Assembly: GCA_964396845.1 (NCBI GenBank)
Contig: CAYNGH010000069.1
Coordinates: 1 to 16,437 of the forward strand
Source of the DNA: CAYNGH01 sp964396845
Lineage (GTDB): Bacteria; Vulcanimicrobiota; JAJTBE01; CAYNGH01
Reading direction: 5' to 3'
DNA length: 16,437 bases
In this document: in pieces, positions 6,798-13,244 of the stretch
How the letters are laid out: each line of letters opens with the position of its first letter
How positions within the stretch are numbered: the stretch's first letter is position 1
Program-made: the position numbers and the translations under genes
Notes under the pieces: model-generated
The model's database searches: none
Seen by the model: only the letters and a program-made list of their open reading frames with translations
Told to the model about the DNA's origin: nothing

Positions 6798-7958
6798 CTA
6801 TCTGTCCTTCTTTCGGGCTTCCCGCAATATCTCATTGGCGATGACATTACGCTGAATCTCGTTGGTTCCCTCGTATATCTGGGTTATCTTGGCATCCCGG
6901 AAGAACTTTTCCACAGGGTATTCCCGCATATAGCCATGTCCGCCATAAATCTGGATCGCCTCGGTGGCAACAAACATAGCCACATCGGAAGCATACAGCT
7001 TGCACATGGCAGATTCCTTCGAAATGTTCTTTTCTCCCGAGTCCACATGCCTCGCAGCAGCATATGTGAGGGCACGAGCTGCCTCGATGCGGGTCTGGCA
7101 TTCGGCGATCTTGTGCTGAATGGCTTGAAAGTGAGATACGGGATGGCCGAACTGTCTGCGCTCCAGGGAAAAGGCGATGGCATGATCCAAGGCTCCCTGG
7201 GCTATGCCCACCGACTGGGCTGCCACTCCGGGACGGGCCATATCCAGGGTTTTCATTGCCACGATAAAACCCATTCCTTCCCGGCCCAGAATATTCTCCC
7301 TGGGAATCCGGCAGTTTTCAAAAATCAGCTCCCTGGTGGCAGAACAGCGAATCCCTAACTTCTTTTCTTTTTTGCCAAAGGTAAAACCAGGAGTGTCCTT
7401 TTCCACGATGAATGCCGACAGACCCCTGCTCCCCTTTGCTGGATTGGTCGATGCGATAATGGTGTAAACATGAGCCTCTCCGCCGTTAGTTATCCACTGC
7501 TTGGTGCCATTTAGAACATAATGATCCCCATCCAGCTTGGCAGTGGTTTTAATGTTGGAAGCGTCGGAGCCTGCATCGGACTCGGTCAGGCCGAATGCCG
7601 CCAGCCACTCACCCGATGCAATATTGGGCAGGTATTTCTGTTTTTGTTCTTCTGTGCCAAACAACACCATGGGAAATGTTCCCAGGGCATTGGCAGCAAA
7701 GGAAACCGACACTCCGGCGCATGCTTTGGAAATCTCTTCGACGGCAATGGCCAGCTCCATAACCCCACCACCCATTCCGCCATACTCCTCGGGCAGATAT
7801 ATTCCCATAAAGTCGCTGTCCTTGAGAATGTTGATTATCTCCCAGGGAAATTCCTCGGTTTCATCAAGCTCCGCCGCTCTCGGGGCAACTTCTTCCCGGG
7901 CGATTCTTTCGGCCAGCTCTCGAATCATCTCCTGCTCTTCAGTGAGAAAATAGTTCAT
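6798..7958 (-). CDS. Acyl-CoA dehydrogenase (short-chain/butyryl-CoA dehydrogenase-like)
   Basis: This 386-residue protein is the normal length for the family. It shows the N-terminal helical domain (LTEEQEMIRELAERIAREEV), the FAD-binding middle (AAFGLTESDAGSD and QWITNGG), and the C-terminal signature IYGGHGYMREYPVEKFFRDA. E363 in QIYEGTNEIQ is the expected catalytic base of short-chain acyl-CoA dehydrogenases. The enzyme would introduce a trans-2,3 double bond into an acyl-CoA with FAD, or reduce an enoyl-CoA in the fermentative direction, passing electrons to an electron-transfer flavoprotein not encoded here. AAGGGGG precedes the ATG. It lies 36 nt after the aldehyde dehydrogenase, with no terminator between, so it is the last gene of the microcompartment operon. 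The chain length of the substrate cannot be read from sequence. Confidence 0.9.
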   Translation of the reverse strand: MNYFLTEEQEMIRELAERIAREEVAPRAAELDETEEFPWEIINILKDSDFMGIYLPEEYGGMGGGVMELAIAVEEISKACAGVSVSFAANALGTFPMVLFGTEEQKQKYLPNIASGEWLAAFGLTESDAGSDASNIKTTAKLDGDHYVLNGTKQWITNGGEAHVYTIIASTNPAKGSRGLSAFIVEKDTPGFTFGKKEKKLGIRCSATRELIFENCRIPRENILGREGMGFIVAMKTLDMARPGVAAQSVGIAQGALDHAIAFSLERRQFGHPVSHFQAIQHKIAECQTRIEAARALTYAAARHVDSGEKNISKESAMCKLYASDVAMFVATEAIQIYGGHGYMREYPVEKFFRDAKITQIYEGTNEIQRNVIANEILREARKKDR

Positions 7959-7994
7959 TATTCCCCCTTGTGGTAAAGTAGTTTATGCAAATCA

Positions 7995-9425
7995 TTAAAT
8001 TATTCTGAAATAATCCACCAGCACGCACCGGCGCATCCGGGTGTAGGTCCGGGCTGATGTGGGCCCTTCTCCCGTGGGGCCGGCAATGGTCATACTGGTA
8101 TATCCTTCTCCCCTGCCTCCAAGTCCTGCCACGGTGGCCGCGTTTTTGACAAATATTGTGGCGTTGACCCGATAAGCCATCCGGGAAAGATTTTCCACAT
8201 TCCGACTGAACATGGAAGCAGTGTGCATGAATCCGTGTTCAGCCTTTACTGCCAGCTCAATGGCCTCATCCACATCCCTGGCCCGGCACAGAGGCAGAAA
8301 AGGCATCATCTGCTCGGCATATATCAGGGGATGATCCCGGTGAACTTCGGCAATGAGCAGTGGCAACGAATCGGGCAGATCAAGCCCGATGGCCTTGGCC
8401 AGCACCGATGCGTTCTTCCCGATGAACTTCCTGTTGGCAGTGGGATGAGCCTGCCCCACCTTGGCGGTGTTTATCACAGCATTGGTCAATTGATCCGTCT
8501 GGTAAGAGTTCAGCAGAAAAGCTCCCTGATCCTGCATCCGGCGAAGAAGTTCATCAAATACCGAATCCACGCAGAAGACTTCTTTTTCACATGTACACAT
8601 TATATTGTTGTCAAAGGAAGCACCCAGGACAATCTCCCTGGCTGCCAGTTCAATATCTGCGGTTTCATCCACCACCACTGGCGGATTCCCCGGCCCTGCA
8701 CCGATAACTCTCTTGCCAGCGGTCTTCATGGCGACCTTCACCACTTCAGGCCCGCCGGTCACAGCCATTATGCGAATCTTCCTGTTGGTCATCAGGTCAA
8801 GGCCCGTCTGAAGAGTGGGAATGTCCACGGTGGTTGCAAGATTGGCAGGGCCTCCGCCGGACACAACCGCCTCGTTGACCAGCTGCAATGCCTTCTGGCT
8901 CACCTGTCGTGCCGAGGGATGAAAATTGAACACCACACCGTTGCCTGCACTCAGCATTGAGATGGAATTATTGATGACCGTTGCTGCAGGATTGGTGCTG
9001 GGGGTGATGGATCCCACCAGGCCGAAGGGCCCCTGTTCAATCAGGGTCAGTCCGCCGTCGCCAGTGAGAGCCACGGGCTTGAGATCCTCCAGGCCGGGAG
9101 TCTTGGTGGCGACAATGGTCTTCTTGGTGATTTTGTCCTCAATCCGTCCCATACCTGTTTCGGCAACTGCCATCCGGGCAAGAACCTCCACGTTGTCAAG
9201 AACTTTTTTCCGGATACCGTCGATGATTTTCTTCCTGATATCCAGGGGAAGCCGGATATACTGACGCTGGGCTTCATAAGCTGCCTCCACCGCCTCGTCA
9301 ATGGTAGGGAAAACCCCCATCCTGCCAGGTGTTGAAACCATGCCGGGAGAAGGCTTGTTGTCATCGAGATACTTGTTGAGGACTTCCCTGACAATATTGC
9401 TGACCTGTTCCCTGGAAAGCTCCAT
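7995..9425 (-). CDS. CoA-acylating aldehyde dehydrogenase of a bacterial microcompartment (EutE/PduP-like)
   Basis: This 476-residue protein oxidises an aldehyde to acyl-CoA with NAD+ and CoA. The first 20 residues (MELSREQVSNIVREVLNKYL) form an amphipathic helix, followed by a Gly/Pro/Ser linker (21-37), the usual encapsulation peptide of this family. The catalytic domain shows GPFGLVGSITPSTNP (132-146), VTGGPEVV (222-229) and the nucleophile C277 in NNIMCTCEKEVF, which aligns with the NLPCIxEKE motif of PduP/EutE. The ATG at 9425-9423 is preferred to a start 27 codons upstream because AGGGGG lies just before it and the helix begins exactly there. The acyl-CoA product is the substrate of the PduL encoded in the same operon. 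The aldehyde (acetaldehyde, propionaldehyde or longer) is not known. Confidence 0.92.
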   Translation of the reverse strand: MELSREQVSNIVREVLNKYLDDNKPSPGMVSTPGRMGVFPTIDEAVEAAYEAQRQYIRLPLDIRKKIIDGIRKKVLDNVEVLARMAVAETGMGRIEDKITKKTIVATKTPGLEDLKPVALTGDGGLTLIEQGPFGLVGSITPSTNPAATVINNSISMLSAGNGVVFNFHPSARQVSQKALQLVNEAVVSGGGPANLATTVDIPTLQTGLDLMTNRKIRIMAVTGGPEVVKVAMKTAGKRVIGAGPGNPPVVVDETADIELAAREIVLGASFDNNIMCTCEKEVFCVDSVFDELLRRMQDQGAFLLNSYQTDQLTNAVINTAKVGQAHPTANRKFIGKNASVLAKAIGLDLPDSLPLLIAEVHRDHPLIYAEQMMPFLPLCRARDVDEAIELAVKAEHGFMHTASMFSRNVENLSRMAYRVNATIFVKNAATVAGLGGRGEGYTSMTIAGPTGEGPTSARTYTRMRRCVLVDYFRII

Positions 9426-9460
9426 TTTAACCCCCTTGCCGGCAACCCGGCCAAATAAAA

Positions 9461-10210
9461 TCAAACCAGTCGAATATCTATGCCAAGACTTTCTGCAGTA
9501 TCCCACGCCAGGGGAGTTACAATGGTTCCCCGGGGAAAATTCAGCACCTTCCGGGATTGATCTGATGCTGTGAATATATCATCATTAGTCACCACTATAC
9601 GGCGTCCGGCAGGTGTTAAAGTTCTGGCAGTAACAGGTTTCTCTGATTTCAGACTACCCAGGGAAACCGTTGAAACTCCCATCTCCCGCAAGACTTCCAT
9701 GGATCGCCGGATAACAGCCATAATCTTCCGGGATGGAGTGGAGTCGCTGAAATTCAAACCAATGATATTATCATCACAGACAACTACCGGGATTCCCTCC
9801 AGCAGTGCTGTAACGGCAATGCCCGCCACCGGCTCATCCCCCATAAGATTAGCCATTTTGTTAAGAGCGGTAACTGACAGATGAGGGATTATCACCCTGC
9901 TGACACCCTTTATCAGGTTTTTATAAGCTGACCGGGGAGGATCTGTCACCGCTTCAAAGCTAAACAGTCCGGCATCAGTCCTGGCCCGATCCAACAGCTC
10001 CGCCGGCAAGACAATAATGTATCCTGTAGCGGGTTTATTATTCCTGGACAGATGATCAAAGAGCGAGGTGAAATCATCCATTTCTGGATCCACCAACAGC
10101 AGGGCCCTTTCCCCGGGTGGAGATTGAGTCCCGCCAGCAGTCCCGGAGGCCTTTTCAACCTCCATTATGACCAGCCGTGTAATCTGTTCAACCAGTTCAT
10201 CATACTGCAT
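9461..10210 (-). CDS. BMC-associated flavoprotein-like protein with EutQ-N-like C-terminal tail
   Basis: This protein has 249 residues from the ATG at 10210. Residues 1-20 (MQYDELVEQITRLVIMEVEK) are an amphipathic helix like those of the neighbouring AldDH and PduL. Residues 45-185 follow the pattern of the flavoprotein family found in many microcompartment loci, with SRVIIPHLSVTALNKMA, GDEPVAGIAVTALLEGIPVV and a last helix before EMGV. Residues 203-249 (RRIVVTNDDIF, then FPRGTIVTPLAWDTAE, then LGIDI) resemble the N-terminal stretch of EutQ (LITANDI, then ASIITPEAREVADLLGFTI). A flavin role in electron transfer inside the shell is plausible but inferred. No good Shine-Dalgarno precedes either the ATG or a TTG at 10252, so the start is uncertain. 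The gene begins 112 nt after the shell gene and ends 35 nt before aldDH. Confidence 0.7.
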   Translation of the reverse strand: MQYDELVEQITRLVIMEVEKASGTAGGTQSPPGERALLLVDPEMDDFTSLFDHLSRNNKPATGYIIVLPAELLDRARTDAGLFSFEAVTDPPRSAYKNLIKGVSRVIIPHLSVTALNKMANLMGDEPVAGIAVTALLEGIPVVVCDDNIIGLNFSDSTPSRKIMAVIRRSMEVLREMGVSTVSLGSLKSEKPVTARTLTPAGRRIVVTNDDIFTASDQSRKVLNFPRGTIVTPLAWDTAESLGIDIRLV

Positions 10211-10322
10211 ATCTAAACCCGTACATAACCAAACAGGCAATGGATGCAACAAGGGAACATCCCAGCCCCATTATCCTGTCTGCTGACTGCCATCACAAAC
10301 CGTGGTTAACAACAGTCGCCAG
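10211..10322 (-). other. 112-nt gap within the BMC operon
   Basis: This is the longest gap between genes of the BMC operon. It contains a small GGGA-TGT-TCCC hairpin near 10253-10263, no intrinsic terminator, and no clear promoter. It may allow separate tuning of shell and enzyme expression, but nothing firm can be said. Confidence 0.35.
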
Positions 10323-10631
10323 TTATTTTTTGACTTCTTTTGTCCTGGGAGGCGAAATCGGCAGGACTTCGTCCAGGTCTTTGTGAGGCCTGGGGATGAC
10401 ATGCACTGCAATCAATTCACCAACTTTACGGGCAGCAGCAGCCCCGGCATCAGTTGCAGCACGAACCGCCGCCACATCGCCCCGAACCAGGGTGGTGACA
10501 AAACCTGCACCGATCTTTTCGTAACCCACCAGTTTCACATTCGCTGCCTTCACCATGGCATCCGATGCCTCCACCATTGCCACAAAACCCTTGGTTTCAA
10601 TCATTCCCAGTGCTTCGTAAGTGGAAATCAA
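10323..10631 (-). CDS. Hexamer-forming bacterial microcompartment shell protein (BMC-H, PduA/EutM-like)
   Basis: This 102-residue protein contains a single BMC domain, starting with YEALGMIETKGFVAMVEASDAMVKAANV and carrying the pore-region stretch KIGAGFVTTLVRGDVAAV, very close to the PduA/EutM/CcmK pattern (KIGSGxVTxxVRGDV). Such proteins assemble into cyclic hexamers that tile the shell facets, and the loop at GAG lines the central pore. Compared with a minimal BMC-H (about 90 residues) there is a short Pro/Lys-rich tail after IPRPH. The start codon is TTG at 10631-10629, fixed by GGAGGT at 10638-10643. It follows pduL by 30 nt. It is the only shell gene in the window: no BMC-P (EutN/CcmL) or BMC-T is present. 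Confidence 0.93.
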   Translation of the reverse strand: MISTYEALGMIETKGFVAMVEASDAMVKAANVKLVGYEKIGAGFVTTLVRGDVAAVRAATDAGAAAARKVGELIAVHVIPRPHKDLDEVLPISPPRTKEVKK

Positions 10632-10637
10632 AGTTAC

Positions 10638-10643
10638 ACCTCC
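10638..10643 (-). promoter_or_regulatory. Strong ribosome binding site that sets a TTG start for the shell protein
   Basis: GGAGGT on the minus strand lies 6 nt before the TTG that opens ISTYEALGMIE. No ATG exists at the expected N-terminus, so the TTG start is required. Confidence 0.75.
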
Positions 10644-10661
10644 AGATATTTTCGTAATAAT

Positions 10662-11348
10662 TTATTCCCTGATAATTGTTGCCCTGGCCCCTTGCCCTGC
10701 GCCGGCAGCATTTGCTTCGTCCACGTCAATGTGCATCTCCAGCGCGTATGTGGGCTTCACCCTGGCAATAACTTTTTCAAAAATTACTGTCCTTTCGGGG
10801 CTTTCAACCCGAACCTTCAGCATGTCCCGATCCCTGACACCAAAATACTTTGCATCATCAGGAGTAAGATGAATATGCCGCCAGGCGATGATGACCCCTT
10901 CTTTCAAGGTAACCGCACCAAGAGGCCCTGCAAGAACCGCTCCCGGCGAGCCTTCAACCTTGCCCGATTCCCGCACCGGGACATTCTGGATCTTCAGATG
11001 AAAGGAATCAGATCGGGAAATTTCCACCTGGGTTTTCTTCCGGACAGGCCCGAGTATCCGCACGGGAAGGGTCTGCCCGGTAGGCCCCAATATGGTTACA
11101 AACTCCCTGGTGGCAAATTCGCCGGGCTGGCGCAGATCCTTTAAGGGTGTCAGCTGGTAGCCAGGGCCGTATAGTATGTCAAGATCCTCCCGGCATATAT
11201 GACAGTGCCGGTTGGAGTAATTACAGACTATTCTTTTTCCTTCCGTCATCATATCTGCCTGTTTTTCTCCCATAGGGCTTTCGCTATTCTTTCCCAGCTG
11301 GGCAAGAACCTGGCTGACCACTTGTTTTATGATTTCTTCCTGGGCCAT
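10662..11348 (-). CDS. pduL: PduL-type phosphate acyltransferase (phosphotransacylase)
   Basis: This 228-residue enzyme converts acyl-CoA plus phosphate to acyl-phosphate and CoA, recycling CoA inside microcompartments. Two PduL beta-barrel domains are visible. Probable metal ligands are H48 and H50 in SNRHCHI, E109 in TQVEIS, H158 and H160 in AWRHIHL, and H206 in LEMHID. Other family landmarks are QPGEFA (75-80), VRILGP (96-101) and PVRESG (124-129). The second position of the first HxH is Cys instead of the commoner Val. Residues 1-20 (MAQEEIIKQVVSQVLAQLGK) form an amphipathic helix followed by a flexible linker, the encapsulation peptide of shell-targeted PduL. GGGGAG precedes the ATG. It is the first BMC gene, 110 nt downstream of era on the same strand. 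No acetate kinase gene is seen nearby. Confidence 0.95.
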   Translation of the reverse strand: MAQEEIIKQVVSQVLAQLGKNSESPMGEKQADMMTEGKRIVCNYSNRHCHICREDLDILYGPGYQLTPLKDLRQPGEFATREFVTILGPTGQTLPVRILGPVRKKTQVEISRSDSFHLKIQNVPVRESGKVEGSPGAVLAGPLGAVTLKEGVIIAWRHIHLTPDDAKYFGVRDRDMLKVRVESPERTVIFEKVIARVKPTYALEMHIDVDEANAAGAGQGARATIIRE

Positions 11349-11353
11349 ATTTT

Positions 11354-11380
11354 CTCCCCGGGCCTGTCACACCGGCCCCG
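11354..11380 (-). promoter_or_regulatory. GC-rich hairpin overlapping the pduL ribosome binding site
   Basis: GGGCC (11360-11364) pairs with GGCCC (11374-11378) over a 9-nt loop, and CC/GG outer pairs follow one mismatch. The Shine-Dalgarno GGGGAG (11354-11359, minus strand) partly falls in the stem. The mRNA could be less accessible to ribosomes when folded. There is no T-run, so it is not a terminator. Confidence 0.3.
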
Positions 11381-11458
11381 GCATCAGTATTTGACGGTTA
11401 ATAGTTCTACCTGACAGTGGAATCTCCTCTTGGAGTATTTCCAACAAAAGTCCAAAGA

Positions 11459-12403
11459 TCAGATGATATATCCCCAGGACTTGAGAAGATCCTTGCGATC
11501 CTTCCAGTCTTCCTTCACCTTTACCCAAAGATCCAGATATACCTTGCCACCGGTGAGAAACTCCAGCTCCTCCCGGGCCAGGGAACCCACTTTTTTTAAA
11601 AGCCTGCCCCCCTTGCCGATGATTATACCCTTCTGACTCTTTTTCTCCACATAAATCATAATCCGGAAGTATTTCAAACCGGGAGTTTCCCCTTCCCGAA
11701 CTTCCTCGGTATGGACAAAGACACTGTGGGGGACTTCCTGCCGGGTCCGGGACAGGATCTTTTCCCGGACAATCTCCGCTGCCTTGAATTGAATGGACTG
11801 GTCCGATTTCGTATCCTCGGGAAAATATGGAGGCCCCGACGGGAGAAGGTTTTTTATCTCCTCCACCAGATGATCCACTCCGGCTCCCTTGAGGGCTGAT
11901 ATTTCCATGACCCGGGTAAAATTCCCCCAGGAGGAAACCTCTTCCCTGAAGGCCCTTCTCCCATCATCCCCTGCCTTGTCAATCTTGTTGATGACAAGGA
12001 TCACCGGGCATGGGGGCGCATCGGAACCCAGGAGCATCTCCCTGGCCCGGCGGTCGTCGTCGCCGGGAGGATGGGTGCAGTCAGTGAGGAACAAGACCAT
12101 TTCCGCATCCCGCACTTCCGAGGAATAGACCTTTTCCATGAACTTTCCCAGTTCATGGCTGGGTTTATGGATGCCTGGAGTGTCAACAAACACCATCTGA
12201 AATCCATCACCGGATTTGACTCCCAGAACCCGGTGGCGGGTGGTCTGAGGTTTTGAAGACACAATAGACACCTTCTGACCGATAATCCGGTTAATAAGGG
12301 TAGATTTCCCGGCATTAGGCTTCCCCACTACTGCAATGAAACCCGATCGAAACGAAGCATCGCCATCTGCAGAGATATTAAAATATTCATTCATAAAAGC
12401 CAT
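11459..12403 (-). CDS. era: GTPase Era, ribosome small-subunit assembly factor
   Basis: This 314-residue protein carries all Era landmarks. G1 is GKPNAGKS (27-34), G2 is the TTRH region (54-57), G3 is DTPG (74-77), G4 is NKID (139-142) and G5 is SALKG (169-173). A C-terminal KH domain has the GKGG loop at 263-266 and the usual ending ...DWKDRKDLLKSWGY. Known Era binds the 3' end of 16S rRNA and acts in 30S maturation. The first about 17 residues before the G domain are extra and variable. The start is ATG 12403 (an in-frame TAG lies just upstream) or ATG 12394; neither has a good Shine-Dalgarno. It is divergent from the 12529 gene and lies directly upstream of the BMC genes, with only 110 nt between. 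Confidence 0.96.
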   Translation of the reverse strand: MAFMNEYFNISADGDASFRSGFIAVVGKPNAGKSTLINRIIGQKVSIVSSKPQTTRHRVLGVKSGDGFQMVFVDTPGIHKPSHELGKFMEKVYSSEVRDAEMVLFLTDCTHPPGDDDRRAREMLLGSDAPPCPVILVINKIDKAGDDGRRAFREEVSSWGNFTRVMEISALKGAGVDHLVEEIKNLLPSGPPYFPEDTKSDQSIQFKAAEIVREKILSRTRQEVPHSVFVHTEEVREGETPGLKYFRIMIYVEKKSQKGIIIGKGGRLLKKVGSLAREELEFLTGGKVYLDLWVKVKEDWKDRKDLLKSWGYII

Positions 12404-12528
12404 ATTCTAAGCCCATAAGCCATCATCCTTCACATCAGGTGTAATTGCCCGAGTCCATGGAGGATGATTATCAATGGTGTTGAAAAGAATTTTACTCTTA
12501 ATCAGGATAAACAGAAAGGCGGTTTGTT
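12404..12528. promoter_or_regulatory. Divergent promoter region of era and the 12529 gene
   Basis: This 125-nt region separates two divergent genes and must serve both. On the plus strand TTGAAA (12480-12485) is followed after 17 nt by CAGGAT (12503-12508), a weak -10. AAAGGCGG before the ATG at 12529 is a fair ribosome site. I see no clear minus-strand promoter. Confidence 0.35.
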
Positions 12529-13173
12529 ATGGAAGCACTGATTACCTGGAGATATTTCCTTATACCCGAGGATAAGTTTGATCAGATCAAACCTGCGGCC
12601 GAAGAGCTGGATGGTCTTCGAAACCGTGAACTCACCGAGGAAGAGGCCGCCCACAAGGAAGAACTGATTGCCAGGATTAACGAAAAGGCCAAGGAAATCG
12701 CAAAAAAGATCCAGATATACACCGACGACGAAGAAGGCCGGGACGGCACCGTGGTGGAAGAACTGATATACCGGATGGACGAGGCATGGGAACTTCACAG
12801 CTTCAGAACGGAATTCTATTTTAAATTTCTGGTTTACGCTACTCCCCAGGAACTTCAGAAACAGAAAGACACCATCGAAAAGATTTTTGATAAAATCGCC
12901 GACAAAGACCTTCTAAAGCGGGAATTTATCGGCAAATGGATTTACCTTGATCGGGCTCGGGTGATATTCAAACACCTGCGGGAACTTTACCAGTTCGCCT
13001 TCGAAAACAACTGCGGTATCATCAAGACAGATTCAGTCACCTGGAAGGAAACAGAAATCGACAGGGAAGAAGAAAATCCCACATCCTCCGTTGATGAGAG
13101 TAAAGAAGAAAAGCCTGCCCAGGCCCCTGAAGAGCAAACTGAAGAAAAAACCGAAGAAAAATCAAATAAGTAA
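12529..13173 (+). CDS. Unrecognised 214-residue helical protein with an acidic, low-complexity tail
   Basis: I do not recognise the family. No signal peptide or membrane segment is present, so it is probably cytoplasmic. Residues 1-45 begin MEALITWRYFLIPEDKFDQI and lead into a highly charged helical stretch (about 37-66, EEEAAHKEELIARINEKAKE and on) likely to form a coiled coil. Residues 70-172 are mixed and aromatic-rich (HSFRTEFYFKFLVYATPQEL, then KWIYLDRARVIFKHLRELYQ), the best conserved-looking core. Residues 175-214 are a Glu/Lys/Ser/Thr/Pro tail of low complexity, probably disordered. The ATG has AAAGGCGG upstream. A hairpin terminator follows 21 nt after the stop and mazG starts 71 nt downstream. 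Its function is unknown. Confidence 0.75.
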   Translation: MEALITWRYFLIPEDKFDQIKPAAEELDGLRNRELTEEEAAHKEELIARINEKAKEIAKKIQIYTDDEEGRDGTVVEELIYRMDEAWELHSFRTEFYFKFLVYATPQELQKQKDTIEKIFDKIADKDLLKREFIGKWIYLDRARVIFKHLRELYQFAFENNCGIIKTDSVTWKETEIDREEENPTSSVDESKEEKPAQAPEEQTEEKTEEKSNK

Positions 13174-13194
13174 TAGTTACATTTGGAATATCAG

Positions 13195-13223
13195 AAGGGG
13201 GAGGCTCCTTGACCTCCCCTTTT
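13195..13223 (+). terminator. Intrinsic terminator-like hairpin between the 12529 gene and mazG
   Basis: GGGGAGG (13198-13204) pairs perfectly with CCTCCCC (13213-13219) over an 8-nt loop, with TTTT at 13220-13223, and A-U and G-U pairs extend the base. It contains both a Shine-Dalgarno-like GGAGG and a TTG that opens an extended mazG frame. These are best read as parts of the hairpin. With so little room after it, mazG expression probably depends on read-through. Confidence 0.65.
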
Positions 13224-13244
13224 CATCTGGAAAAGGCAACAGCA

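Noticed and set aside
8223..8960. A 245-residue plus-strand open frame
   Set aside because: It is a shadow of the aldehyde dehydrogenase gene, whose motifs and N-terminal peptide are clear.
10302..11144. A 280-residue plus-strand open frame
   Set aside because: It is antisense to the shell protein and PduL genes, both of which are certain; the product is Cys/His/Pro-rich nonsense typical of shadow frames.
13209..13244. TTG start giving MazG 12 extra residues
   Set aside because: The TTG and its apparent ribosome site are the loop and arm of a terminator hairpin, and MazG homologues start near the internal ATG.
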